From the NCBI GenBank assembly GCA_946183385.1, contig CAMHBN010000066.1, forward strand, positions 1 through 8,627: 8,627 nucleotides of DNA, read 5' to 3'. A model generated the notes under the pieces. The model made no database searches, had not been told where the DNA came from, and worked only from the letters and a program-made list of their open reading frames with translations. Positions 1 to 6,304 of the stretch are shown here, in pieces (position 1 is the first letter of the stretch; every line of letters begins with the position of its first letter). Both the position numbers and the translations under genes were made by a program. Source of the stretch: an uncultured Ruminococcus sp. GTDB lineage: Bacteria; Bacillota; Clostridia; Oscillospirales; Ruminococcaceae.

Positions 1-1786
1 CCACGAATTCGGGGAAACGCTTGCCCATCTTGATGCCGTTCTCTCCGAGTATCATACCCTGATGAACGAGCTTCTTAAACGGTTCCTTCGTCGGAGCCAA
101 GCCCTTATCGTAGAGGTATCTGTTCCAGATACGCGAATACATAAGGTGTCCGACAGCGTGCTCGGGACCGCCGATGTAGAGGTCTACGGGCATCCAGTGC
201 TTCAGGAGCTCGGGGTCTGCGAACTGCTTGTCGTTGTGCGGGTCGATGTATCTGAAATAGTACCAGCTCGAGCCCGCGCTTCCGGGCATAGTCGAGGTCT
301 CGCGAGTACCCTTTACGCCGTTGTTATCGTACTTCTTCCACTCGGTAGCATTTTCGAGCGGAGCCTTGCCGTTCTTGCCCTTGTAGTCGTCGAGCTCGGG
401 AAGAATGAGCGGGAGCTCGGAGTCATCGAGAACGTGTATCTGACCGTCCTCGCCGTGAACGACGGGCACGGGCTCTCCCCAGTAGCGCTGGCGGGCGAAT
501 ATCCACTCGCGGAAGTGATAGTTGACAGTGCGCTTAGCTCTGCCCATACCCTCGAGCTTCTGAGTGATGGCTTCCTTTGCCTCTTCAACGGTCAGCCCCG
601 TGAACTCCTCGGAATTGATGAGCTTATAGCCCTTGCCGAGGTACTCGGTCTTCTCCATCGCAGCCTCGGACACGTCGATGTGACCGTCCTTGCCGTCGAT
701 GACCTGAATCATGTCGATGTTGTGAGCTATCGCGTACTCAAAGTCGCGCTGATCGTGGCTCGGAACAGCCATAACAGCGCCCGTACCGTAGCTGGCAAGT
801 ACGAAGTCGCCGATGAACATACGGACTTCCTTGCCGTTTACGGGATTTATGCAGGTAACGCCCTTGAGCTCGCAGCCCGACTTGGTCTTGTTGAGCTCGG
901 TGCGGTCCATATCATTCTTCTTCTTTGTCTCGTCGATGTAAGCCTGCACCTCGTCGCGGTTCTGTACGCGGTCGAGCAGGCTTGCGGTGATGTCACCGTC
1001 GGGAGCGAGGACCATGAATGTGATACCGTAGATAGTCTCGATACAGGTCGTGAATATCGAGAACTTGCCGCCGCCGACAATATCGAACTCGACCTCAACG
1101 CCAGTGGACTTGCCTATCCAGTTTCTCTGCATCGACTTCGTGGACTCGGGCCAGTCTATCTCGTCGAGACCTTCAAGGAGCTTCTCGGCGAAGGCGGGCT
1201 GGTCGATGACCCACTGCTTCATATTCTTTCGTACAACAGGGAAGCCGCCGCGCTCGGACTTGCCGTCGATGACCTCGTCGTTCGAGAGCACCGTGCCGAG
1301 CTCCTCGCACCAGTTGACGGGCATATCTATGTACTTGGCATAGCCGTCAAGGTAGAGCTGCTTGAATATCCACTGTGTCCACTTGTAGAATTCGGGGTCG
1401 GAGGTAGCTATCATCTTCGACCAGTCGTAGTCGAAGCCGAGCTCTTTAAGCTGCTTCGAGAAGGTCTTGATGTTCTCCTGAGTGAAGCCGTTGGGGTGAT
1501 TGCCCGTATTTACTGCGTACTGCTCCGCGGGCAGACCGAACGAGTCGTAGCCCATCGGGTGGAGTACGTTATAGCCCTGCATACGCTTCATACGTGAAAC
1601 TATATCTGTAGCTGTATAGCCCTCGGGGTGTCCCGCGTGGAGACCTACTCCCGACGGGTAAGGGAACATATCGAGCGCGTAGAACTTCGGCTTGCTGAAA
1701 TCCCATACGTCAGTCTTGAAGGTCTCGTGCTCCTCCCAGTATTTCTGCCATTTCTTTTCAATGGTGCTGAAATCGTATCTGCCCAT
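1..1786 (-). CDS. leuS: Leucine--tRNA ligase, N-terminal 595 residues (runs off the window)
   Basis: Cytoplasmic class I aminoacyl-tRNA synthetase that charges tRNA-Leu. I translated the frame by hand from the ATG at 1786 to the window edge and met no stop. The class I HIGH signature is HAGH at residues 50-53, preceded by PYPSG. The CP1 editing domain follows: its Thr-rich peptide is TTCIET (246-251) and its Asp-bearing motif GTGAVMAVPSHDQRD places the Asp at residue 345, matching E. coli D345. After it come WIFARQRYWGEPVP and GSSWYYFRY, typical of bacterial LeuS. The second class I signature is KMGKR (586-590) instead of KMSKS. The anticodon-binding and C-terminal domains lie beyond base 1; the whole enzyme should be a little over 800 residues. 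The start is 20 bases after the membrane gene's stop, with an AAAGGA element about 13 bases upstream, a rather long spacing. No T-box leader precedes it, so it probably depends on upstream promoters. Confidence 0.97.
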   Translation of the reverse strand, partial: MGRYDFSTIEKKWQKYWEEHETFKTDVWDFSKPKFYALDMFPYPSGVGLHAGHPEGYTATDIVSRMKRMQGYNVLHPMGYDSFGLPAEQYAVNTGNHPNGFTQENIKTFSKQLKELGFDYDWSKMIATSDPEFYKWTQWIFKQLYLDGYAKYIDMPVNWCEELGTVLSNDEVIDGKSERGGFPVVRKNMKQWVIDQPAFAEKLLEGLDEIDWPESTKSMQRNWIGKSTGVEVEFDIVGGGKFSIFTTCIETIYGITFMVLAPDGDITASLLDRVQNRDEVQAYIDETKKKNDMDRTELNKTKSGCELKGVTCINPVNGKEVRMFIGDFVLASYGTGAVMAVPSHDQRDFEYAIAHNIDMIQVIDGKDGHIDVSEAAMEKTEYLGKGYKLINSEEFTGLTVEEAKEAITQKLEGMGRAKRTVNYHFREWIFARQRYWGEPVPVVHGEDGQIHVLDDSELPLILPELDDYKGKNGKAPLENATEWKKYDNNGVKGTRETSTMPGSAGSSWYYFRYIDPHNDKQFADPELLKHWMPVDLYIGGPEHAVGHLMYSRIWNRYLYDKGLAPTKEPFKKLVHQGMILGENGIKMGKRFPEFV

Positions 1787-1806
1787 TATCTTTTATCATT
1801 CCTTTA

Positions 1807-2196
1807 TTAAAATTTGTTGAAGAGTTCCTTTACCTCGCTCCACGGATTCGTGAAGTGCTCCTTGACCTGCGGCAGTATCATCAGCAGCACAGCACAGCCG
1901 ACGTCCACGAAGCCTTCGAGGAGATATATCCAGTTATCGGTAATGTGAACGATGTTGGGAATAAGGTGTGTCACGAAGCCAAGTGCGAGATAGCCCGCGA
2001 CTGCGTAGTTGACGTATTCCAGTCCAGAAAACATGAACACACCGAGAACTACCGCAATGCCCACCGCAAAGAACATATGGAATACACTGCCGAAGGTTAT
2101 GCCCCCAAGGAACATATTCAGCACCGCTTTCAGCAGCATATACGCTGTTATCGCGATACATACCGTTCTGCCCTGCTCGTTATTCGTCTTAAACAT
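1807..2196 (-). CDS. Small hypothetical integral membrane protein, about four TM segments
   Basis: I do not recognise this 129-residue protein. After a short polar start (MFKTNNEQGR) it has hydrophobic stretches at about residues 11-32, 37-57, 62-80 and 88-109, joined by short loops, and then a charged tail with KEHF and EVKELFNKF. That predicts a four-helix inner-membrane protein with both ends probably in the cytoplasm. No catalytic or metal-binding motif is visible; there are single His residues at 40, 77 and 84 and Cys at 13 and 101. The ATG at 2196 has a clear AGGAG seven bases upstream and overlaps the end of rsfS by eight bases, so translation is probably coupled. leuS starts 20 bases after its stop. 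It could be a DUF-type membrane protein conserved in relatives; no function should be inferred from the position alone. Confidence 0.85.
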   Translation of the reverse strand: MFKTNNEQGRTVCIAITAYMLLKAVLNMFLGGITFGSVFHMFFAVGIAVVLGVFMFSGLEYVNYAVAGYLALGFVTHLIPNIVHITDNWIYLLEGFVDVGCAVLLMILPQVKEHFTNPWSEVKELFNKF

Positions 2197-2560
2197 CGCC
2201 GTTCTCCTTTACCAGCAGAGAGCTTATATCCACCTGCTCGCCGTCTGCCCACAGACCCTCGAGCTTGTAGAAGCTTCTCGTTTCCTTGTAGAATACGTGC
2301 ACGATGATGTCGCCGTAATCGAGGATTATCCACGTGTTGCCCGTATCAGCCTCGCGTCTCTCGGGCTCGATGCCCTTCTGCGAGAGCACGAATTCGACCT
2401 CGTCGGCGAGGGTGCGCGCATGGGTATTGCTCGTACCGTTTACTATCACGAAGTAGTCCGCGAGGATAGTAAGGTCTGCGATTCGCAGAGCCTGTATGTC
2501 CTCGCCTCTTTTGCTGTCGAGTGTTTTTACTATAAGTTCAAGCTTTTCCTGCTCGGTCAT
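2189..2560 (-). CDS. rsfS: Ribosomal silencing factor RsfS
   Basis: RsfS (Iojap/YbeB/YqeL family) binds ribosomal protein uL14 on the large subunit and blocks subunit joining, which lowers translation when nutrients are short. The 123-residue length fits the family. Family hallmarks are visible: ADYFVIVNGTSNTHARTLADEV (about residues 34-55, the core strand plus S/T-x-x-H-x-x-A helix), then W77-IILDYGDIIVHVF (to residue 90) and R95-SFYKLEGLW (to 104) ending in an Asp. The start ATG at 2560 lies three bases after the LCP gene's stop, and its GGAAGG ribosome site sits inside the last LCP codons. The downstream membrane gene starts within its last three codons. In Bacillus the same gene follows yqeK; here the LCP gene is between them, an arrangement I know from Clostridia. 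Confidence 0.96.
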   Translation of the reverse strand: MTEQEKLELIVKTLDSKRGEDIQALRIADLTILADYFVIVNGTSNTHARTLADEVEFVLSQKGIEPERREADTGNTWIILDYGDIIVHVFYKETRSFYKLEGLWADGEQVDISSLLVKENGDV

Positions 2561-2563
2561 ATA

Positions 2564-4051
2564 TCAATCTACCTTCCAACTTGGTTTTTTATCGGGGTCT
2601 CGAAGCGGTTCGGTCGCAGTTTCGAGCTCCTCGAAGGTCATATTTGTGTCGTCGTATACATCATACTGGTGGTCGAGAACGAGCTCGACAATTGATGTAT
2701 CATAGGGAGTCATAGCAGTCTGATAGGGTCTGTAGTACTCGTTCAGCAGGGCTATCGTCTCCGCCTTGTGGACCGAGTACACCGCGTACTCCTCGCCGTC
2801 CTCGGCATAGAACGTAGCGTCCTCGCCCGGCACCATATTCACGCGGACATTGTCCATATCGAGAGTTGAAGCAAAGTCTGCTATCTTGCTCATATCGCCG
2901 ATAGAGAGGTCGGTATATATGAGCTCCTCGTCCTTTATCTGCTTGATATAGCTGTAGAGCTTGAGTCTGCCCTCATTTTCGACGATGTCGAAGAGCTTCA
3001 TCATAGCCGCCGACATAAAGCGGCGCTGATTCTGCATACGACCGATATCGCCCTGCAGCCACTCATTTCTGAAGCGTATGAACCACTCAGCCTGCTCGCC
3101 CGTAAGGGTCACATCGCCTGCGGGGATTATCTTGTCAGCCTCGTAGATTATCTCGTTATCGAGGTGTATCGGGATACCGCCCACGATATCGACCATTCTG
3201 ACGATATCGAAGCAGGCAGTCGTGATATAGGCGTCTATCGGTATGCCGAAGTTCTCCTGCACCGCGTTTACCACACGCTGTATCGGCGGGTTTACGCTGT
3301 AGTCGCCCATAGAGTACACGCTGTTGAACTTTCTTGACGGGCTGGAGGTATAGTCGGGCAGACAGCAGTCACGCGGTATCTGGAGTATATTCATCTCGCC
3401 GTGTCCGATGTCGAACTGGACTATCCACATAACGTCAGAGTTGAATTCGTCCTCGTCGAATCCGAGGAAGAGCACGCTGTACTGACCCTCGATGAGCTGA
3501 GGGAGGTCGAGTCCGTCATCGAAGTCGATATCGACCTTTTCGCTGTCGATATTGAGCGTGACGTTATCCTTGTTCAGCAAGCCCTCCTTAGCCATCGGCT
3601 GAGCTGTCTTGAAAAGATTGATGAGCGAGATGTTCCCGCCTGTCTTTTTGTCTGCGAAAATGGGGACATTTATCACAAGCATAGCTATGATAACAAGACT
3701 GGTCACCACCGCAAGCGTCTTTATGAGGAAGTCCTTGAACGAAAAGCGCTTACTGCTGTGATCCTCATAACCGTAGTCGTCGTAGTATCCGCCACCGTTT
3801 TCGGCTTCATATCTGCCCCTGTACGGTGCCTGAGCCTCGTGCTGAGCGCGGTATCCGCCCGAGGGAGCCTCGTGCTGTCCGCGGTACTGCTGCGGCGGAG
3901 CCTCGTATCTGCCGTGATATTCCTCATTCACAGGCGGATACTGCTGAAATGTGTCCCTGTTTTCTCTATTAACCTTCACGAGCTTCCTGAGCGGCTTTGG
4001 AGCGCTCTTCTGCACGCCGTTACCGTTCGGATTGACTTCGTTGTTGTCCAT
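2564..4051 (-). CDS. LytR-CpsA-Psr (LCP) family cell wall glycopolymer transferase
   Basis: LCP enzymes act outside the membrane and move wall teichoic acid-like or capsular glycopolymers from a lipid pyrophosphate carrier to peptidoglycan. The 495-residue protein has a cytoplasmic tail (about 1-104) with a four-copy Tyr/Arg/His repeat (45-87), one TM helix (about 107-132), an extracytoplasmic linker, and the LCP domain from about 190. LCP marks are FLGFD (195-199), a Ser-Asp pair (205-206), QIPRD (224-228), DIVGGIPIHLDNEI, and the Arg-rich stretch RFRNEWLQGDIGRMQNQRR (326-344), which is the usual R-x-R...GDxGRxxRQ motif with four extra residues before GD. The family's pyrophosphate-binding Arg and Asp residues are thus present. 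The C-terminal 60 residues are acidic and Tyr-rich. The ATG has GAGG six bases upstream. It follows yqeK by 47 bases, the longest gap in the window. The acceptor polymer cannot be told from sequence. Confidence 0.94.
   Translation of the reverse strand: MDNNEVNPNGNGVQKSAPKPLRKLVKVNRENRDTFQQYPPVNEEYHGRYEAPPQQYRGQHEAPSGGYRAQHEAQAPYRGRYEAENGGGYYDDYGYEDHSSKRFSFKDFLIKTLAVVTSLVIIAMLVINVPIFADKKTGGNISLINLFKTAQPMAKEGLLNKDNVTLNIDSEKVDIDFDDGLDLPQLIEGQYSVLFLGFDEDEFNSDVMWIVQFDIGHGEMNILQIPRDCCLPDYTSSPSRKFNSVYSMGDYSVNPPIQRVVNAVQENFGIPIDAYITTACFDIVRMVDIVGGIPIHLDNEIIYEADKIIPAGDVTLTGEQAEWFIRFRNEWLQGDIGRMQNQRRFMSAAMMKLFDIVENEGRLKLYSYIKQIKDEELIYTDLSIGDMSKIADFASTLDMDNVRVNMVPGEDATFYAEDGEEYAVYSVHKAETIALLNEYYRPYQTAMTPYDTSIVELVLDHQYDVYDDTNMTFEELETATEPLRDPDKKPSWKVD
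3791..3919 (-). repeat. Four imperfect 10-11 residue tandem repeats in the LCP cytoplasmic tail
   Basis: Residues 45-87 of the LCP protein read as four units: YHGRYEAPPQQ, YRGQHEAPSGG, YRAQHEAQAP and YRGRYEAENGG. The shared pattern is Y-[RH]-[GA]-[RQ]-[YH]-E-A, then three or four Pro/Gln/Gly/Ala/Ser residues. At DNA level it is a degenerate repeat of about 33 bases, so it probably grew by tandem duplication and then drifted. It lies wholly on the cytoplasmic side of the TM helix. Confidence 0.8.
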
Positions 4052-4098
4052 TAATATCCTCTTTTCCTGATTTCATTGGCTCTTTTGGTTTGATTCTA

Positions 4099-4695
4099 CT
4101 ATTTTTCTGTATCTGTCTTTTCTTCGTTTACGAGTCTGTTGTAAAAATTGTATCCCTCTACCGTGCAGAGCGGTATCACACCGTTCTTCTTGACCTGATT
4201 CTTTATCGAGAACGAAAACGCCTCGAGCATAGCCTCGTCGAGGCTGATATAGGTTATCTTGCGCATTTTGTCTACGTCCTTGTAGTCACGCTCGGCTGAG
4301 ATAAGGTCGCCGAGATAGACTATCTCCTCGAGGCGGGTCATCCCTGCCCTGCCCACTGTATGGAAGCGTATCGCGTCGAGGATATCTATATCCTCCACTC
4401 CGAACTTGCTTTTCACGTAGTATGCTCCCGCGATGGCGTGCCACAGCGAACGGGTCTCAAGCTCCTCCCTGCACACGGCGTAGCCGCTGCTCAGTACGAG
4501 CTCTTTCTGCTCCTCTGCGGGAAGCTCCTTGCATATATCGTGGAGCAGTCCCGCGAAATAGGCTTTATCGGGGTCTTCTCCGTATTTTTCGGCAAGCTTC
4601 CTGCACTCTGCCGCGACGTTCAGCGAATGCTGTAGTCTCTTCTGCGAAAGCATTGTTTTCAGCAGCTTCTTTTTTTCGCCGATATCGTATAACAA
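4099..4695 (-). CDS. yqeK: YqeK family HD-domain hydrolase (probable symmetrical Ap4A hydrolase)
   Basis: YqeK proteins are HD-fold phosphohydrolases; studied members cleave diadenosine tetraphosphate symmetrically to two ADP. The 198-residue length is usual. The metal-site residues are all in place: H23 in LQHSLNV, the H52-D53 pair in GLLHDICKELP, H86 in SLWHAIAGAYY, H112 in IRFHTVGRAGM and D130 in YLGDLISAERDY. The frame opens with TTG, not ATG: GAGGTGA at 4700-4706 is correctly placed for the TTG at 4695, and starting at the next Met (residue 15) would leave the site unused. It starts nine bases after nadD, matching the Bacillus nadD-yqeK pair, where NAD synthesis and dinucleotide removal are side by side. 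A candidate promoter lies just upstream inside nadD. Confidence 0.94.
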   Translation of the reverse strand: MLYDIGEKKKLLKTMLSQKRLQHSLNVAAECRKLAEKYGEDPDKAYFAGLLHDICKELPAEEQKELVLSSGYAVCREELETRSLWHAIAGAYYVKSKFGVEDIDILDAIRFHTVGRAGMTRLEEIVYLGDLISAERDYKDVDKMRKITYISLDEAMLEAFSFSIKNQVKKNGVIPLCTVEGYNFYNRLVNEEKTDTEK

Positions 4696-4699
4696 ACGC

Positions 4700-4706
4700 T
4701 CACCTC
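4700..4706 (-). promoter_or_regulatory. Ribosome binding site that fixes the TTG start of yqeK
   Basis: On the minus strand GAGGTGA overlaps the TGA stop of nadD (4707-4705) and is followed by GCGT and the TTG at 4695. The AGG core is seven bases from the start codon. No in-frame ATG or GTG lies at a suitable distance, so TTG is the best start. The shared bases suggest coupling between nadD termination and yqeK initiation. Confidence 0.75.
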
Positions 4707-5301
4707 ATTGTTTGTATAATTTCCTCAGTCTAATATATTGTACTACATTTTTGTCGAGATAGCAATAGTATTTTTTATTTTTTGCAATTTTTTTGCGGAT
4801 ATCCGAGGACGAGACCTCCACAGGCGCAGCTTTGCATAAGACGATATTTCCGTATTTGCGCAGCTCCTCCGCCTTTTTTTCGAGCTCAGGCATATCGCCC
4901 TCGCAGCGCGATACCACCGCGAGCGTGCACTCGCGCAGTATGTCCTCGAATCTGTTCCAAGTCTCGAATATCATCAGCATATCGCTTCCCACGAGCAGGA
5001 AGAGCTCGTCGTCGGGGAAGCGCCTGCGGAACTCCTCGACCGTGAATATCGTGTAGCTCACCCTGTCGGAGCGCAACTCGTAGTCGCATACCTCAAGCTT
5101 GTCGCTCACCTTGCAGGCGAGCCTCAGCATCTCGACCCTGTCCTCCTCGGAGACATACTCGTCCGACGAGCGGTGCGGGCTTATCTTCGAGGGTACGAGG
5201 TACAGCCTGTCGAGCTCCAGCTCGCTGACAGCCGTCAGCGCGAGGTGGATATGCCCGTTGTGGACGGGATTGAAGCTCCCGCCGTAAATTCCTATGCGCA
5301 T
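4705..5301 (-). CDS. nadD: Nicotinate-nucleotide adenylyltransferase
   Basis: Joins nicotinate mononucleotide and ATP to give deamido-NAD and pyrophosphate, a central step of NAD synthesis in the cytoplasm. The 198-residue length is typical. The nucleotidyltransferase N-terminal signature GGSFNPVHNGHIH is at residues 7-19, with the HxGH-type H14-N-G-H17 catalytic site. VPSKISPHR (36-44) matches the substrate loop; SYT (82-84), LVGSDM (103-108) and TWNRFEDI (114-121) are family positions; the second ATP motif SSSDIRKKI is at 164-172. The ATG at 5301 has GGAGG seven bases upstream, inside the last codons of the flavoprotein gene, whose stop is four bases before this start. The last 35 or so codons are unusually A-rich (KKIAKNKKYY and after) and hold a candidate promoter for yqeK. 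Confidence 0.97.
   Translation of the reverse strand: MRIGIYGGSFNPVHNGHIHLALTAVSELELDRLYLVPSKISPHRSSDEYVSEEDRVEMLRLACKVSDKLEVCDYELRSDRVSYTIFTVEEFRRRFPDDELFLLVGSDMLMIFETWNRFEDILRECTLAVVSRCEGDMPELEKKAEELRKYGNIVLCKAAPVEVSSSDIRKKIAKNKKYYCYLDKNVVQYIRLRKLYKQ
4737..4794 (-). promoter_or_regulatory. Candidate sigma-A type internal promoter upstream of yqeK, with A-tracts
   Basis: Read on the minus strand, TTGCTA (4765-4760) and TACAAT (4742-4737) are separated by exactly 17 bases. They match the -35 consensus at four of six positions and the -10 at five of six. Immediately upstream are runs of seven, six and six A (4794-4771), like an UP element. A start near 4730 would give a leader of roughly 35 bases before the yqeK TTG with its ribosome site. 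The elements lie inside nadD codons, so the A-richness could also come from lysine and tyrosine codons. A real but untested candidate. Confidence 0.4.
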
Positions 5302-5305
5302 AACC

Positions 5306-6001
5306 TTACCTCCACGGACGAGCGCTGCCCGTCCAGCCCTTCGCCTTCCAGTAGTCGGCGTCGGCGGGATTCCAGCCGTTTCGCTGCATAAGGCTCATGA
5401 TCTTGAAAAAAGCCCTCGTTTTTATCCCCACGGGGACTTTTTTCTCCCTTTTGCGTATCTTTTTCGCGATTTTTTCAGCTTCCGCATTTATCCTGTCCTT
5501 GAGCTCGGACTTTACTCCGTCCCAGTCGGTAGCCGCAACGGGTCTGCCGAGCCTGTAGGTCTGCGGTATGCCCCAGAAGAAGCAGCTGTCCGCCATATCC
5601 TTCATTGTGGACTTCACACCCGCTCCCGCAGCCGTAGATACGACGACCGCCTGCTTGCGGAACATCCTCGCGTCGGGACGGTGCGCCATCCAGCGGTAGC
5701 CGTAGTGGTCGAGCAGAGCCTTCATCTGTCCCGTGACGTGGTAGCAGTACACGGGCGAGGTCAGTATCACGACGTCGGCGGCGTCTATCAGCTCCGTTAT
5801 CGGGCGGAGCTTCTCATAGTGCGGGCAGTCCTGCTCTCTCTTGGTGAAGCAGGTAGTGCAGCCGAGGCAGAATTCGCCGAAATCACACGGGAGGAACACC
5901 TCGCTGATGTCCTCGGGCTTGGCAATTTTGTCAGCCACGATACGCCCGATACGGTAGGTCGAGCCCTTGTGGTTCGTACCGCTTATAAGTACGACCTTCA
6001 T
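5306..6001 (-). CDS. Flavodoxin-fold NAD(P)H-dependent FMN reductase / iron-sulfur flavoprotein-like protein
   Basis: A 231-residue flavodoxin-fold oxidoreductase. The N-terminus MKVVLISGTNHKGSTYR is the FMN phosphate-binding loop after strand 1. ADVVILTSPVYCYHVTGQMKALLDH (about 74-98) is the second flavin-contacting region with the usual SPVY. Between them is a compact cysteine motif C45-x2-C48-x2-C51-x7-C59, the spacing that binds a 4Fe-4S cluster in methanogen Isf proteins, plus C39 just before. The tail after residue 190 is basic and then rich in Trp and Asn (NGWNPADADYW...GWTG). I chose the ATG at 6001 because the fold starts there; the same frame stays open upstream to an ATG at 6208, but that stretch lies opposite no family motif and inside yhbY. 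The start shares one base with the yhbY stop (TGATG), with AAGG seven bases upstream. Partner and substrate are unknown; a role in electron transfer or quinone/nitro reduction is only a family-level guess. Confidence 0.88.
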   Translation of the reverse strand: MKVVLISGTNHKGSTYRIGRIVADKIAKPEDISEVFLPCDFGEFCLGCTTCFTKREQDCPHYEKLRPITELIDAADVVILTSPVYCYHVTGQMKALLDHYGYRWMAHRPDARMFRKQAVVVSTAAGAGVKSTMKDMADSCFFWGIPQTYRLGRPVAATDWDGVKSELKDRINAEAEKIAKKIRKREKKVPVGIKTRAFFKIMSLMQRNGWNPADADYWKAKGWTGSARPWR

Positions 6002-6303
6002 CACTTTGCCTTGGGTATATTCTCGATGACGGGCTCCTTCTCGTTGCGCTTGAAGAGCACGAATCTGCTGCCTATCACCTGTACAACATCCGCGCCTGTC
6101 TGCTCGGCTATGGCGTCGGCAGCCTCGCGTGCGGTCCAGCCCGAGTTGTCGAGAACTCTCAGCTTTATGAGCTCCCTCTTGGTGAGAGCCGCCTCGATGT
6201 CCTTGCACATAGCCTCGGTAACTCCGCCCTTGCCCACTTGGAAAATAGTCTCATAAGTTGAAGCGATACCGCGCAGGTACGCCCTTTGCTTGCTTGTCAG
6301 CAT
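6001..6303 (-). CDS. yhbY: YhbY/YqeI family CRM-domain RNA-binding protein
   Basis: A stand-alone CRM-domain protein of 100 residues. In bacteria YhbY binds pre-50S ribosomal particles and is tied to large-subunit assembly. Visible features are the N-terminal LTSKQRAYLRGIAS (the usual L-T-x-K-Q-R/K-x-x-L-R start), the GxxG RNA-contact loop in FQVGKGGVTE (21-30), KRELIKLRVLDN (42-53) and the final QVIGSRFVLFKRN (75-87). The ATG at 6303 is one base after the rdgB stop; an in-frame ATG at 6357 would add residues that do not fit the family and would overlap rdgB by about 50 bases. GGTGA lies five bases upstream, a modest ribosome site, so coupling with rdgB is likely. In Bacillus this gene (yqeI) is directly upstream of nadD; here the flavoprotein gene is inserted between them. 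Confidence 0.95.
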   Translation of the reverse strand: MLTSKQRAYLRGIASTYETIFQVGKGGVTEAMCKDIEAALTKRELIKLRVLDNSGWTAREAADAIAEQTGADVVQVIGSRFVLFKRNEKEPVIENIPKAK

Positions 6304-6304
6304 A

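Noticed and set aside
62..1597. A 511-codon open frame on the plus strand.
   Set aside because: It lies exactly opposite leuS, whose motifs are unmistakable. Its Leu/Val/Glu/Ala-rich product has no motif, and such frames arise from codon bias on the coding strand.
1787..1806. A T-box leader upstream of leuS, common for Firmicute synthetase genes.
   Set aside because: Only 20 bases separate leuS from the preceding gene, with no room for specifier stem, T-box sequence or terminator.
4052..4098. Terminator or promoter in the 47-base gap before the LCP gene.
   Set aside because: The gap is AT-rich but shows no stable inverted repeat followed by a T-run on the minus strand and no well-spaced -35/-10 pair. 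Only the ribosome site is clear.
5294..6256. A 320-codon open frame on the plus strand.
   Set aside because: It is antisense to the flavoprotein and yhbY genes, both well supported, and its translation shows no domain or sensible ribosome site.
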